From Solen grandis (Eukaryota; Mollusca; Bivalvia; Adapedonta; Solenidae): DNA of 64,000 nt. The stretch spans positions 64,060,581 through 64,124,580 of the forward strand of contig CM037781.1 in the NCBI GenBank assembly GCA_021229015.1. The letters are read 5' to 3'. The notes beneath the pieces are model-generated. The model was not told the DNA's origin. It did no database searches and was given only the letters and a program-made list of their open reading frames with translations. Each line of letters starts with the position of its first letter. Position 1 is the stretch's first letter. A program made the translations under genes and the position numbers. Shown piece after piece: positions 13,063 through 24,750 of the stretch.

Positions 13063-14420
13063 GAATTCGAGTATGTTTGAAATAATAATTGGATTACACT
13101 TGTATTAAAAATATGTCTAAAGCAAAGTACCAAACCACCCGTCAATAAATTGCATACCTCTGCTAAAACAATGCGTTATAAATTAAATAGCGATGACACT
13201 GCATGTCGAAAGCGCACCACATAGGGAAGTTATCAAACCCGAAATCCATGCCAAAATCCAGAAAATCCGCTGAAATGAAAATGTCCTTAAATTATTGTTT
13301 CAAAAATGGATATCAAAACAGATATTAAATGATTTGAAAAAAATAAATTACATAAATTATTGGAGACACTTTGGAACAGAATACGTAATATTTAAATTAT
13401 TAAATAAGACAAACAAATTCCGCAATTTATTCTGATTGAGTTGACTTGAATGATTACCATGATAACTAACAAAATTGGTTAAGAAATGACACATGTTGGT
13501 TTTTTTTTTGAGTAATTGGAATGAAGAATTTCATCTCTAAATTATTACATTTTTTAAGCATTGATCATGGGCAGAGATATGCTTATTCAAGTATAAAAAT
13601 ATTTTGAATACGGAACTTTTACTTATTTGTATAATTCTAAAGTGTGCGAAGAGTTTTTTGTTATTAAGGGAGAAAACTCTGATAGGAATACGGAAATAAT
13701 AAAACCATAATTATCCAACAATGCTAAGGCCAGATATAAAAAAAAATAAAAAAAATAAAAAAATAAATAAATAAATAAAAATAAAAATAAATAATTAAAA
13801 GAAAATAAATTGTGTGTTTAAGACAACGGTCTTCGGGTAGGGACTGAGATTCCTGCCTGTATGAATATGAAACTACGTTTGATTTTATATAAAACATCAG
13901 CATTGACAGAGATGGTGCTAACATTTCACTCATTTAATCAATCCTATTAGTAATTTTACTTAAATAAATCTCTTCGAACAATAATACGAATTTTTTCCTG
14001 AAATAAATGTATTTTTCTGTCATAGAAAAAAAAAATCTATACTTTGTTACACATATATGACAAAATGTTTTACTGTAAAAATATGTAGTCTGTACTCGGG
14101 AGTTATGCACTAAAATTGATAAAACATTCATCAGAAAAAACAATAAGCACAATTTTGAATGCTACTTAATTTCCAGTATCCAGGAAAATGAAAAGATAAC
14201 CGGAAATGCATTTAAGGACATGTCAGCTATTCTAAACAGAGTTGTTGTGAACATGCTTAAAGAATTAAGGAGGCGGTGGATACAGCAATTCATCATTATT
14301 AGGTTTAAATTTATCTTTATTATGTATTATTAATATTGACTTATTTTACAATTATTAGACAGGGAGTCATTTATTTATGAAATCTTCTCTTTGGCAGAGA
14401 TGATGGCGCTGGCTGTCGTT
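13063..14420. other. AT-rich non-coding stretch to the gap
   Basis: Includes an A/T-only tract at 13737-13810. No gene recognised. Confidence 0.5.
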
Positions 14421-14520
14421 NNNNNNNNNNNNNNNNNNNNNNNNNNNNNNNNNNNNNNNNNNNNNNNNNNNNNNNNNNNNNNNNNNNNNNNNNNNNNNNN
14501 NNNNNNNNNNNNNNNNNNNN
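14421..14520. other. Assembly gap (100 N)
   Basis: Exactly 100 unknown bases, the conventional size for a scaffold join of unknown true length. Left boundary of the 10.7-kb contig that carries the P450. Confidence 0.99.
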
Positions 14521-14837
14521 TTTGTTTTAGAATATACTGCAGGTTTTAGAGAAAAACACATATTTTACCTATAATGGATAACGGGGGACTATAGCCAACT
14601 CTTTTTAAAAACATTTTTTTTTTATCAGTTCGTCCTAGCTTTTAGCCCACTCATATGATCATGATGACATTACCAATGGTATGTGCTTGAATAAAGAAGG
14701 GTAAAATGTGTGATGCATAATTTTAGGGCTGAGTAAATTATAAATTGCGGCGATATAAGACACCAGTTTTAAGTTGTTCCGTGATTACGTCCCGGTGTTT
14801 ATTTGGAACTACAGTGTATGATCTCTTGTTGTTGTTG

Positions 14838-15115
14838 TCGTGTTTCCCGATATATAGAGACGCCTAGGCAATGATCCAGAGCGGACAAAATCACGATTTA
14901 CCACAAGACGCCTGGAGGGGTTTCCTTTTAAATTTAAAATCCGAGTGATCTAGTCGGGACTCAAACCCACAACGCTGAGGAGCTAAGTGATATTTAGTTA
15001 GTGACTATAACCACTAGACACATTAAATAAAATCCGAGTGACACTGTCGGGAGTCAACCCCCCATTGGTAAGGAACTGAGTGATGTCAAGTCAGCTTTTT
15101 TACCCACTCCGCCTA
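14838..15115 (-). repeat. SINE family A relatives (two tRNA-like parts)
   Basis: Reversed B-box-like blocks GGGACTCAAACCCAC (14958) and GGGAGTCAACCCCCC (15048), each preceded by AAAATCCGAGTGA as in family A. A (GTT)n tract lies at the left, as at 2741. Two tRNA-like parts suggest a local duplication. Confidence 0.6.
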
Positions 15116-15238
15116 GTTTTGTCGTGTACAAATCGTTTCTTTCTAGGAATGGTGAAACGAACGCGCTAGTGTTACAAGCATTTAATCTTGGAATCTATTT
15201 TATTATTATTTTGAGATGCTGATTATTATTGTTGCCAA

Positions 15239-15606
15239 TGTGACGATGCCTCATTACAGGTAGAAATACAGTCTCTGACAACTGCGCCAGGGAGTCGACA
15301 CTTTGGCTCAGTGGTTAGAGCATTGACTTGCACCGGCGGAATAGGTTCGATCCTGGGCCGGGTCGAGTTTGTTACATTGATAATGTAAACTCTCAGACCG
15401 GAGTTGCCTTACCCATATCTTTCCCATGCCAAATCACGGGTCGAGCCTTCTCGGAGGGGAAAATAATGTGACGATGCCTCGTCACAGGTATAAATACAAA
15501 TCTCTGACAACTGCGTCAGGGAGTCGACTCTTTGGCTCAGTGAATAGAACATTGGAGCTGCACGCCGGCGGACAGGGTTCGATCCTGGGTCGGGTGGAGT
15601 TTGTTA
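15239..15606 (+). repeat. Tandem pair of tRNA-headed SINE units (about 228-bp spacing)
   Basis: GTGACGATGCCTC starts both units (15239 and 15467), and each has A-box TTGGCTCAGTG and B-box GGTTCGATCCTGGG followed by GTTTGTTAC. These are pol III promoter boxes. The second unit is followed by a (CAT)n tract (15633-15680) and sits 130 bases before the P450 start codon. The open frames at 15426-15761 and 15482-15703 only reflect these repeats. Confidence 0.8.
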
Positions 15607-15738
15607 CACCTTTATTAGATCTATTACTTTTATCATCATCATCATCATCATCATCATCACCATCATCATCATTATCGTCATCATTGTTACAGACAAATTT
15701 CATGATACTATTTCAGGTAGTGACGTCAAAAGAGCAAA

Positions 15739-15954
15739 ATGATCAGCCTTTCAGCGCTTGATGTGACATCACTGGTTCCAAATTCGTACCAGGCGTCTGC
15801 TTCCCTTGTATTGCAGACGGCAGTCTCGATTCTGGTGGTATACTTATTAACAAAGATTGTATCATTCGTGATGTACACGGTGAAAATGCAGAAAATATTT
15901 GGCAACCTTCCCGGTCCAGTGGAAAGAAACTGGTTACGTGGGAATTTCGTCAAC
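15739..15954 (+). CDS. CYP4: P450 exon 1 (start, membrane anchor, LPGP hinge)
   Basis: 72 codons, ending in phase 0 at donor GTAAGT. The ATG is the first in frame and is followed by a hydrophobic stretch (about residues 22-46) that would anchor the enzyme in the ER. The LPGP hinge at 57-60 is where P450 families place it, which supports this start. Confidence 0.88.
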
Positions 15955-18900
15955 GTAAGTTTTATTTCTTTGTTGGTTTTTAAATAATTTGGAAATACAC
16001 GCCGTAGATAGGTAACATGATACTACATCCAGCCACATTATCCAGACATCGGACAAGCCAGTGACCTGTAGCCACACTGTGTATATCCTGAGTACCAAGT
16101 AGGGAAATACCATTACCATATTTAACTATTTTGGTTTGTTATAGTCGGGGATCAAACCCACGACCTCCGCTCCGAGGCGGAAGTCCCCAAAGGGGACAGT
16201 CATTGTTTGTTACAAAGCGTTGACAAATTATCGGTATTTCATGTATTTTAGAAACATTATAAAGAAAGCGCCTACCTTTTTCACCTTTATTCCTAGTTTC
16301 CTGAAGACCCCGAGGAGCGTCTCATGAAATTCGTGTCATGGTGCAACACGTATTCCAAGAAATCGGGTTACGTGCGACTTTGGGTAAGCATGGGTCGGCC
16401 AATGCTGATGGTATGCCACCCATCCACCATGAAACGGATATTAAAAACAGCAGGTAAGTATTGAGTTTCCTTTCATATGTTTGTTCCGTTTTGTTGTTGT
16501 TGTCCCGACGGGCACGCAACTAAAACCCACTGACATGTCGCAAACCAGCTTCCTCTCGTGACCCTGTCGGAACTCGAATCACATTACAGCGTAATATCGG
16601 ATACGTGATGCATGGCATGAAGTATTCAGTGACAATAACGACTCGGTCCCCATACTTGGACTTTTGTATGAGAAAGATGAGGATACCGTACCAGTCACAT
16701 TGTCATGGTATTTGCAAGACAGGATAGATTTGTACATTATTTAGTATATTAACTAATGATAACTTATTGGCCTTTTTTTGGTAAAAGAGGGAAAGGAAGC
16801 ATTAGATTCAAACATAAATTAATGCATTTACAATTTACAATATCGTTTGCACAGTAGACTAGTAATATAGTGGAAACACATAAATGGTGTACAACTACAG
16901 TCAAACCTGTCTGAAGCGGTCATTCAAGGGAACAAGATAATGTGACCACTTAACAGAGGTGGTCGCTAAATGAAGGTCAAACATGAAACAAAATGCTAGT
17001 TTGGTACTATTAAAACTGACCGCTAAATGCAGGTTGACAGCTTAATACAGGTGACCGCTAATACAGGTTCAACAGTATAGATTACTTTACAATTAAAGCT
17101 TGTTTTATAATTTAATCTTACCAAATTAACACACTAATTAAATGTCCTGACCTGTTTATCTAGGTACTACTAGGATTTACTTGTTTGATTAACAAATGCA
17201 ATTCAGTGGTAAACATCTTCTACGTCTAGTACGTTACAATATATACATGTGTCTTAAAGTTTTAGAGCACAAGACAACCAGGACTTTTTTTTGGAGTAGC
17301 AAGTGTTTCTATGCCACCTCCATTTCATTTTTTAAGTATATTGCTGCTTTGAATCAACCTTTTTCCGACATCCAATATGTGAACACTCAAACCAACGTTT
17401 TATAAATAAATTATTATGATTATTGCTTTTTTTCACTTCGTTTTATAAATAGTAAGCCGCGATTATTTTGAAAATTCGATTTCAGAAAGCATAGAATATG
17501 TAGAATTTTAAAAATTTGAGAAACAGTATGTACTTAATGTATTTCTTGAATTTGGTCTCTGAACATGCAGTGAGTATATACATTGTTTTGAGTGGATATG
17601 GGTTTCATCTCATTGAGTAGTGATACAATTTCATATTGCGCGAGTGAAAATGTAAAATTTGTATCACTTCGAGATGAAATGTAACTATATATCCACACAT
17701 ATCCACTCAAAACAAACAGATTTTCGGTTTATATTATGCTGCTGCTACATTTCTTTTAAAAGTAAAAAAGTAGTCCCGATCTATGTCAATATTGATTTTA
17801 TCTCAATGATAGAACCCAGTATTTCATCAGATAGCATAAAATAAATATGTATATTTCTTACGATAAATGCCATATCTTTTTCAGAACCAAAGCCACTTAA
17901 TCAGACCAGGGGGTATAGACGCTACGGGACTGGTTGGGAGATGGTCTCCTTATATCTGGGGGAGAAAAAAATGGGCGCGAAATCGTCGTCTGCTAACACC
18001 AGCCTTTCATTTTGACATTCTCAAGCCATATATAGACGTTTACAACAAGTCTACGGATGTTCTGATATTTAGTATCTTATGTGTATTTCTTCATTAAAAC
18101 TCACCCGTGTTGATCGGTGAAGACAAAAATGTGAACCTCGATAGCTTGGGTCGTGGGTTCAATCTGGGTATCGACAGAAAATTATCACTTTTATCTATTT
18201 ATACTACAAAAAAGACAGTGTAAAAATTAAATTAAAAAAAATAAGATATTATTCTCAGAAGCCAGTTTCAAGATTTATCTAAGATACCATCTTATGTATT
18301 CTCCCTATCTGATTTTAGTACAACCTCTTCTATAGGCCACGCTACCGTTGGATGATCGTGTACTTTAATCAGATTGACATTCTTCAAGCCGACTGAAAAA
18401 GTTTGTCTAAGTTTATTTTTTTCTTCAGTATAGTATGTTACGCACTGCGTTTACTTTTTCTTCAGTATAGTATGTTTCACATTATATAAATGGAGTTCCA
18501 GGACTATTTCACCTGGTTTTCCCAAACATTTTATTCTGAAATAATTAAATTAAGCACATTAAAACATAATATTATTCGGATTTCAAGCAGGGTCGATACA
18601 CACACAAAGGTATATAAAACATAAATCGTCTTTATAAGATAGACAGTTATTCAATTTAGTCACCTTACATTTTCGCTTGATTATCATTGTTATGAATTTA
18701 CATCGCTCTGGAAATGTAAATACATATATGCTCTTCCCCGTTTTCTTTTTCAGAAAAGTTCGATAATTATTGCAAGAGAGGCGAGAAGTTCGAGTTATTT
18801 CAGGATATCTGCGGTTGTACATTAGATATCATACTTAAATGTGCATTCTCATCTAATGGACACACAGGGATCAGGGTAACTGATTATATATCATGATTAA

Positions 18901-21900
18901 ATACTGGAAAGTGTTTAAGATATAAGATATCAATACATCAATAAAATAACATAATAATAAAAAATGACATCACGTCGTATAATATTATGCTTTCCATTTA
19001 GGTACAGGTTAGTTCATAGTTCCCTTTTGAGCACATGACATTTTCCTTCCACTAGCGACAAAACGTCAAAAAATGTTAGTTATGTGGTTGCATAGTTCAC
19101 ATTTATTGATTTTTACAAAATGCGTAATAGTCCACGGTGATCATAAACAAATACCAGCACCTGCTAGGACGAGAGGAAAATGCCATGTGCTGAAATTTCA
19201 TACCATATTAATACTCTTTTACCCATTTTCAAACCTGTCAATAATACAAAAACACACTTAATAATTTAAAACCCTGAATGTCTACCCTTCCGCCCCCCCC
19301 CACCCCAAAAAAAAACAACAACAAAAACTAAAAGTATGTCTCGAAAATACAAAATCAACTTATTTATATATACTCGTACTGAATAACAATTTTAACCCTT
19401 TTTTTTAGGGACGCCATCCATACGTTGTGGCAGTGCGTGATCTTACAATAGCTAATTCTAACCGAATTTAGGTATGAATATACACGTGTGTTTAATTGTT
19501 TTACGCCTCGCCAATCATTTGTAGTTATTTTGAAAAGACAACTGAGTTATGGCGATGACGATGTATTCATTTGTTTGTTTGAGCATTGGGTAAAAGTCTT
19601 TAATTGCCTTGAGATTCCTGATACTTAATTGTAAAGGATACAGGTTAAAACACAAAGTTATCGTGTCAACAATTTGATTTATTTTTAGAGTATATCTTAA
19701 ATAATTGATCAGGAATTTCCGGATTTGTAAAACACAAAGCTAAAAAAATAGTTTATTTGAAATTAAGAAAACTCTAAGAGTTAAATGTAAGGAAGAGTGT
19801 TGCTATGGTACCGGTGTATGGGAATCATGTAGATAAATGCAGACAATATCATCATGCAGCCTCTTTATGAGCAACCACATAGTGAGTTTTTAAAAATGTG
19901 TTATGTAATTATGGTTTTATTGATATTTTCATTATTTCTGCTCCAAAAGGCATAATGTCAACACATTAAAATTTAAAGCTATTGAAATTTTTATTTTAGG
20001 ATATAGATATACGCAAAGAAAATGGTTTCACATTTTAACAAAATAAACAGTGTAAACTTTTTGGTTATAAAGTTTGTACCTTTAAATTTATCAAAACATC
20101 ATTTTAATATCTGAAATGATTAATTGTTCAAATTCACATAGATTTCAGTAAGGTGGACAGAAAAAAACACGCAGTGTTGATTTGAAAACAGAAGTATTTT
20201 CATTGACTTAAGCCAAACAAAATGGCTGCACAAAATTGTGTTATTGATCAGTGCTTATGGCATTACACGGGAACTATGTAACGTTTTCATCAACATTTAG
20301 TTTGTTTACGAATTACATGTAATAGTGTATTAAACATTTAAAAAGTTTAAACTTTCTTATTTTACATCAATTACGAAACAATTATCTCACAATCATATTA
20401 ATCACTCTCGATGGCTCTTTTGGCGGCGTATGTGGTTATTATTGTGGGAGGAAACAGGAAAACCAGGAAAACCCAGTGCAGGACGGGCGACCACTGTACC
20501 CTCTAAGTAAGTGACCAGGAATCGAAACCGGGACGCATTGGAAGAGAAGCGAAGCGCATTACTGCTACGCTATCCAAGCACCCAATTATACATGCACATG
20601 CATAGATATACATTTTGTTTTGGGTTGAATTTAGCCGTTGTCGTATCTTGGATATGCTTTTCTGTTTCTTGATAGTATGTAACCTTATTTATATACCATG
20701 TATTATATTCTTTATCCATATATGCTTGACAATTTACATTGTAACGATTGAATTCTTCTTCTTGTCGTCGTCTTCTATTCATTTATATGGAAGAACAACA
20801 TTTTGCTTTAATTAGTGCCGGATTCAGAAGTTCTATTACTTACCGATGCTTAATTTTGTATTTTTATCACCATGGTTCATTCTAGAAACCCACTGAAGAT
20901 GTTTGATTTCAGTGTTCTCACACAAAGGCCGGGAAGAAGTACAAGCAAGATTGTGATTATGTACATTCAGTTGCAGAGGATATCATAATGAAACGTAAAG
21001 TAACTTTGGTAAGCTCACATGTGTCGCTTAGTGGTTTTGTTTTCATTTGCTAATCTCTCTATCAAGAATCATGTGTGTACAATAATATTAACGACTATTT
21101 TAAAAAAAACATATATTTATGGAAATTACAACCGACGTGGACGTGGAATTTTTTAGGGCACACTTTAGAAATCTCTGAACTAAACGGGCTACAGCTGATA
21201 ATATATGGCAAAATTGCATGTATCATTGCTTAATTGAAATAATCAATGCCCGCTTATATCAACAGCTGAAGATGCGGAAAATATGCGTTAATTCATTCCT
21301 GTAATGTATGAAAATAGAGCCTCAGGTCAAGTTAAATGACAAATTTGACGAACAATAATTGTAATCCATTCGTTGTTGTGACCAGGAACAGACAGGTGAC
21401 ATAATGACAGGAAGAAAGTATCTCGACTTCCTGGACATCCTCATAACGGCACGTGATGAAAATGGCGAGGGTCTCTCTCTACAGGACATCAGGAATGAAG
21501 TCGACACTTTCCTTTTCGAAGGTAATATATTCAGCATTCATTGGTCGAATGGGCTACACGAATACAGCAAAACGGTACGACTTGGTTGTTCCTCTTTTTT
21601 ACTTGTTCAAAAAGCTTTATAAAACAAGGTGGTACACACCAATGCTTTAGTTGTTTGAACTCATGCTTCACCACAGTAACACAATATTTCTCACATGAGC
21701 TTTCAAATATTTCAGGGGATTCTTACACACCTATAGAAAAAAATAGAGAGAAAAAAAAATACATGTAGTGTAAGTAAAAACATTAAATTGTAATCTATTG
21801 CACAGATACATATATACAATGCTTCTAGAATTACCGACGAGTAAATCGTGTGTTTGTAACACCTACACTGGAAGCAGGGATCAGCAGCTTCACACTGATA

Positions 21901-23078
21901 ATATTATTTTAAGGTCCATTTATAACCAAGCTCTAGTAGATTTTAAGGCTGGGAAAAAGAATTGGGTTAAGGATGTACATCAACTTCTCAGTAAATATGG
22001 TTTTGCCTATGTTTTCGAAAGTGATAATATTATAGATACAAAACCATTTGTCACTGTTTTTAAGAATAGAGTGTTAGATTGTTTTAAACAAGAAGGGTAT
22101 AGAATGTTAGAGAGCCCAGTATTAAACATTTATAAAGAATTTAAGACCTTCTTCAGTTATGAAGATTATTTGGATGTTTACCGAAAAGCCTAAGATTTTA
22201 TTTTTGTAGACTCAGACTTTCAGCTACACCCATTACGAATGCAAACCGGAAGGTATAATAGAAATCGCATAGAACGAGATGAAAGGAAATGCCTATGTTG
22301 TAACAATAATGATTTAGAAGATGAATATCACTTTGTAATTATCTGCCCTTGTTTTATTGATATAAGAAAAAAATACATCAAAAAATATTATATTAAACAT
22401 CCATCTGTTTAAAATATATTGAACTTATGAAGACCACCAATAGACAGGAATTAATCAGAGTTTCTTTGTATGTGAAAGAAGCACTTAACAGGAGAATCAA
22501 TATTTTGAATAATTTATAAAATGATATCTATTTTGAAACTTATGTGTACATAATACCTAAATCATCATGTTTATTTGGATCATGTGATAATTTATTTATG
22601 GTCGTTAGTTGTAAAACGACTTACCTTTACGAGTGTGTATGTGTAATCCATTGCTTAAATGATGATTTTGGTCAAGTCAGGATAACATTTGTTGTTTACG
22701 TTTGTGTTGCTTATTCTGGCTCATACCGCAATAATAATAAAGCTACCATAGTTAAATTATACATGGTAAACAATATTATACATGCAAACTGACCATTTAT
22801 ATCCGTCTTTTGGATGATTTATTCCAATGTCACTATGCCTATACATAATTCACGTGTATACAAATGGAAACGAGGCCAAACGGTTATTCGTATTATTTAC
22901 ACGCTCATGATAATATAATAGTGATTATAAGTTTCCACCTTAATTGTCCATTATGAATACCATCGTTCTTTTCTTTGAGTATAATATTGCAAGTTCATTC
23001 TCGATCTGCCATCCTATTTTTCGAAGGTCGTTATTAATATCAAATGATTTAAAAATGTTGTTGCTCTTGAGACCCACA

Positions 23079-23113
<35 letters not shown>

Positions 23114-24750
23114 ATTTATTTTTCTACATAGAAACATTAGTAGTATCCATTATTACATATATTTTTTGTTACCTGCTAGATCACATGAACTGAATACTTT
23201 TATTATATATGTGAAAAAGATGATGTACTTTGTACAAGTCTTAATAAAATATCTGTTCTGTTCTGTTCTGATAAATATCAAATATACCGTATACTCACTC
23301 ATTCAGTTGGATCATTTCCTTTTCTTTTCGCTCAGAACAAGTAAAACGTACAGCATGTATTGCCAGGACGGGTCAGCTTAAGACCACTTGCCTGTACTGT
23401 GCTGCTATGAAACTTATTTTTGTATATATATTATATACGTTGCTAGGTCACGATACGACTGCTAGCGCCATCTCGTGGATCTTGTATTCTTTGGCGGAGC
23501 ACCCGAGTACAGCGGAAATGTCAACAGGAGATAGACGAAATTCTAGAGGGCAGAGAATCAGATGAAATTCAATGGTAGATTTATGTTTATCTGCATGTTC
23601 GTTTGTCCGTCCTCCCACACCAAACCTTCAGGCCTGTCCGTCCGTTTGTCGATCTATTCGTTTCTTGTCTGCCTATCTGATTGTTTATATATTTATTTAG
23701 CAAGTAGTTCTAGTATACTTGATCAATAACATGTAAATATTGACTTGAAGGGGATTCAGAAATATGTCCTCAGTACAAAAAGGAGTTCCTGGAGACAAAT
23801 ATGATAATACATCACGCTGCAGACATATATGGTAAATCATCATGCTGCAGAAAAATAACATGAAAATACATCATGCTGCAGACACATATGGTAAAATATC
23901 ATGCTGTAGAAAAATAACATGATAATACATCATGCTGCAGACAAATAACATGAAAATACATCATGCTACAGACAAATAACGTGAAAATACAACACGCTAC
24001 AGACAAATAACAGCATAATACATCATGCTGCAGACAAATAACATGAAAATACATCATGCTGCAGACAAATAATTTGAAAATACAACACGCTACAGACAAA
24101 TAACAGCTTAATACATCGCTCTGTAGACAATTAACATGATAACATGCTAAGTACCTTTCAAAAGTCGTATTCTCAAATCAGTCATAAACGTACACGATTT
24201 AAAACAGTAAAGCGTAAGCAGGATCAGGCCTACGTTTCACGAAACATCTCAAATTTAAAAAAAAAATCCACAAATAAGAAATGTTGAGGAGATGCAGATA
24301 ATAGAATACGCGGATCTTCAAAGTTCTAAGATGAGGAAATTTCAACTTGAGTAGGTTCCGTAGGCCTGATATGAAATGTTTTAGCACCATATGTAACTTT
24401 ATAATCTCATATTGCGATATGTCGATACAAGGGCATATTCAAAAGAGATATGGAACTGTCCGAAATAAAGTTTTTCTTGTGACGAAAAAAAAACACCCAC
24501 AGGTGAACGGGATTTGAATGAGTTCTCACTGTGACGCGAATTCGCGTGTTAGAAATAATTTGGTGTCCAATTCTGAATATATTGGAAATGACCGTTTCCG
24601 TTCCAGGTCTGATCTCTCGAAGTTTGAGTATCTCACCCAGTGTATCAAGGAAGGCATGAGGCTCCACACCCTGTCTCCATCGTCTCAAGAATGACCACCA
24701 AGGATTTCGACATTGGCGACCGGATCGTTCCGAAACAGACTACAATCATG
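15739..24750 (+). CDS. CYP4: Cytochrome P450, CYP4 family; nine exons, 3' end missing, several frameshifts
   Basis: Microsomal mono-oxygenase; CYP4 enzymes typically hydroxylate fatty acids and related lipids at the ER membrane, but the substrate here is unknown. Exons: 15739-15954, 16297-16453, 17885-18071, 18754-18875, 19409-19471, 20886-21008, 21386-21521, 23447-23574, 24607-24750. All introns are GT-AG and phases agree once single-base gaps are allowed. Visible landmarks: N-terminal membrane anchor (about residues 22-46), proline-rich hinge LPGP (57-60), [16 protein letters not shown] (C-helix), [14 protein letters not shown], the CYP4-type I-helix GHDTTAS, and the K-helix ExxR as KEGMRLH. 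About 410 of roughly 500 expected residues are present. The PERF region and FxxGxRxCxG haem loop were not found before or after the N gap at 25241. About eight one-base losses break the frame (exons 3, 5, 6, 8, 9) with no substitution-type stop, so I favour sequence error over a pseudogene, though a young pseudogene is possible. Confidence 0.9.
16140..16190 (-). repeat. tRNA-like SINE fragment in P450 intron 1
   Basis: Reversed B-box (GGGGATCAAACCC) and a short GC-rich palindrome CTCCGCTCCGAGGCGGAAG. Too short to classify. Confidence 0.35.
16297..16453 (+). CDS. CYP4: P450 exon 2
   Basis: Reads [16 protein letters not shown] onward to [15 protein letters not shown]. The acceptor is a pyrimidine tract ending TTCCTAG and the donor is GTAAGT. 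It enters in phase 0 and leaves one base, which completes Glu with the next exon. This matches the A-helix to beta-1 region of CYP4 proteins. No frame break. Confidence 0.88.
16495..16600 (-). repeat. SINE family A fragment in P450 intron 2
   Basis: (GTT)n tract then a reversed tRNA-like part with CCTGTCGGAACTCGAATCAC, matching the CCTACCGGGATTCGAACCCA block of the 2745-2990 copy. Confidence 0.5.
16901..17079 (+). repeat. Dispersed repeat R3 (GACCGCTTAATACAGG type), P450 intron 2
   Basis: Contains internal short repeats on the theme GACCGCTAAATGCAGGTT. A reverse-complement copy lies at 32100-32275. No coding potential. Confidence 0.75.
17583..17716. repeat. Long hairpin in P450 intron 2
   Basis: Left arm TTGTTTTGAGTGGATATG...TTTCATCTC...TGATACAATTT, right arm its reverse complement (AAATTTGTATCA...GAGATGAAA...CATATCCACTCAAAACAA). 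Arms of about 60 bases with small bulges, loop about 20 bases. Confidence 0.85.
17885..18071 (+). CDS. CYP4: P450 exon 3 (C-helix), two frameshifts
   Basis: Starts EPKP in one frame, continues WLGDGLLIS in a second (from 17931) and [20 protein letters not shown] in a third (from about 17966). Each change is explained by one lost base: one near 17928-17931 and one in the run of seven A at 17965-17971. The donor GTATCT at 18072 leaves one base, so the junction reads K-K-F-D-N-Y-C with exon 4. Confidence 0.85.
18754..18875 (+). CDS. CYP4: P450 exon 4
   Basis: Strong acceptor (long pyrimidine tract, TTTTTCAG) and donor GTAACT. Encodes [20 protein letters not shown] then [13 protein letters not shown], the conserved CYP4 segment before HPYV. 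Intact, ending in phase 0. Confidence 0.88.
19409..19471 (+). CDS. CYP4: P450 exon 5 (HPYV segment), frame disturbed
   Basis: Begins [13 protein letters not shown] in phase 0. Read straight through it ends in TAG at the donor. From 19452 the other frame reads LILTEF and joins exon 6 as R-N-P-L, which fits CYP4 far better, so two bases appear to be missing around 19446-19451. Donor GTATGA. Confidence 0.7.
   Translation, partial: GRHPYVVAVRDLTIANSNRI
20400..20585 (-). repeat. tRNA-derived SINE in P450 intron 5
   Basis: Reversed B-box in GGAATCGAAACCGGGACGC, reversed A-box side near CTGCTACGCTATCCAAGC, and a 3' body with GGGAGGAAACAGGAAAACC. Typical tRNA-headed layout. Confidence 0.6.
20886..21008 (+). 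CDS. CYP4: P450 exon 6, one frameshift
   Basis: Begins after TTCTAG and reads [12 protein letters not shown], then one frame later [19 protein letters not shown] and IIMKRKVTL. One base appears lost in CACACAAAGG at 20919-20928. Donor GTAAGC. An alternative acceptor at 20911-20912 would give only the second half. Confidence 0.82.
21386..21521 (+). CDS. CYP4: P450 exon 7
   Basis: Encodes the segment with [19 protein letters not shown] and EVDTFLFE, leading into the I-helix. Acceptor GACCAG, donor GTAATA. Intact, leaves one base that forms Gly with exon 8. The next intron holds a LINE remnant (21830-23273). Confidence 0.9.
21830..23273 (+). mobile_element. Non-LTR retrotransposon remnant (3' end) in P450 intron 7
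   Basis: The frame 21798-22193, then others to about 22520, give the C-terminal tail of a LINE ORF2: [14 protein letters not shown], then [20 protein letters not shown] (a CCHC-like knuckle with DEYHF). The sequence ends TTAATAAAATAT plus three TCTGT units at 23252-23270, like the tail of the copy at 48732. Endonuclease and reverse-transcriptase domains are missing, the usual 5' truncation. Region 22530-23250 is 3' UTR or later insertion and includes a T run at 23081-23108. Confidence 0.75.
23447..23574 (+). CDS. CYP4: P450 exon 8 (I-helix GHDTT), frame disturbed
   Basis: Reads [20 protein letters not shown], holding the oxygen-activating threonine motif of the I-helix. After the Pro codon at 23503-23505 only four bases separate it from [19 protein letters not shown], where six are expected, so two bases are missing around 23505-23510. 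Donor GTAGAT; two bases remain to make Trp with exon 9. Confidence 0.87.
23793..24149. repeat. 31-bp minisatellite in P450 intron 8
   Basis: About 11 imperfect units of GACAAATAACATGAAAATAC+ATCATGCTGCA. The repetitive minus-strand open frame at 23899-24099 is a by-product. Confidence 0.95.
24446..24580 (+). repeat. R1-related fragment in P450 intron 8
   Basis: CTGTCCGAAATAAAGTTTTTCTTGTGACGAAAA resembles 12848-12890. It is adjacent to exon 9 (24607). Confidence 0.45.
24607..24750 (+). CDS. CYP4: P450 exon 9 (K-helix ExxR), one frameshift
   Basis: Encodes [20 protein letters not shown] then, after one missing base near 24681, [20 protein letters not shown]. The Glu and Arg of KEGMR are the ExxR pair. 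Donor GTTAGT at 24751. The following exons were not found; the contig ends 490 bases downstream. Confidence 0.87.

Noticed and set aside
15426..15761. 111-codon open frame overlapping the P450 start
   Set aside because: Runs through SINE sequence and a (CAT)n tract in a different frame from the P450.
19469..19471. TAG stop at the end of P450 exon 5
   Set aside because: The family-like frame at this point (LILTEF, joining R-N-P-L) does not read it as a stop; it appears because of upstream one-base losses.
23793..24149. CRISPR-like array
   Set aside because: Units are contiguous and degenerate with no unique spacers; the genome is eukaryotic.
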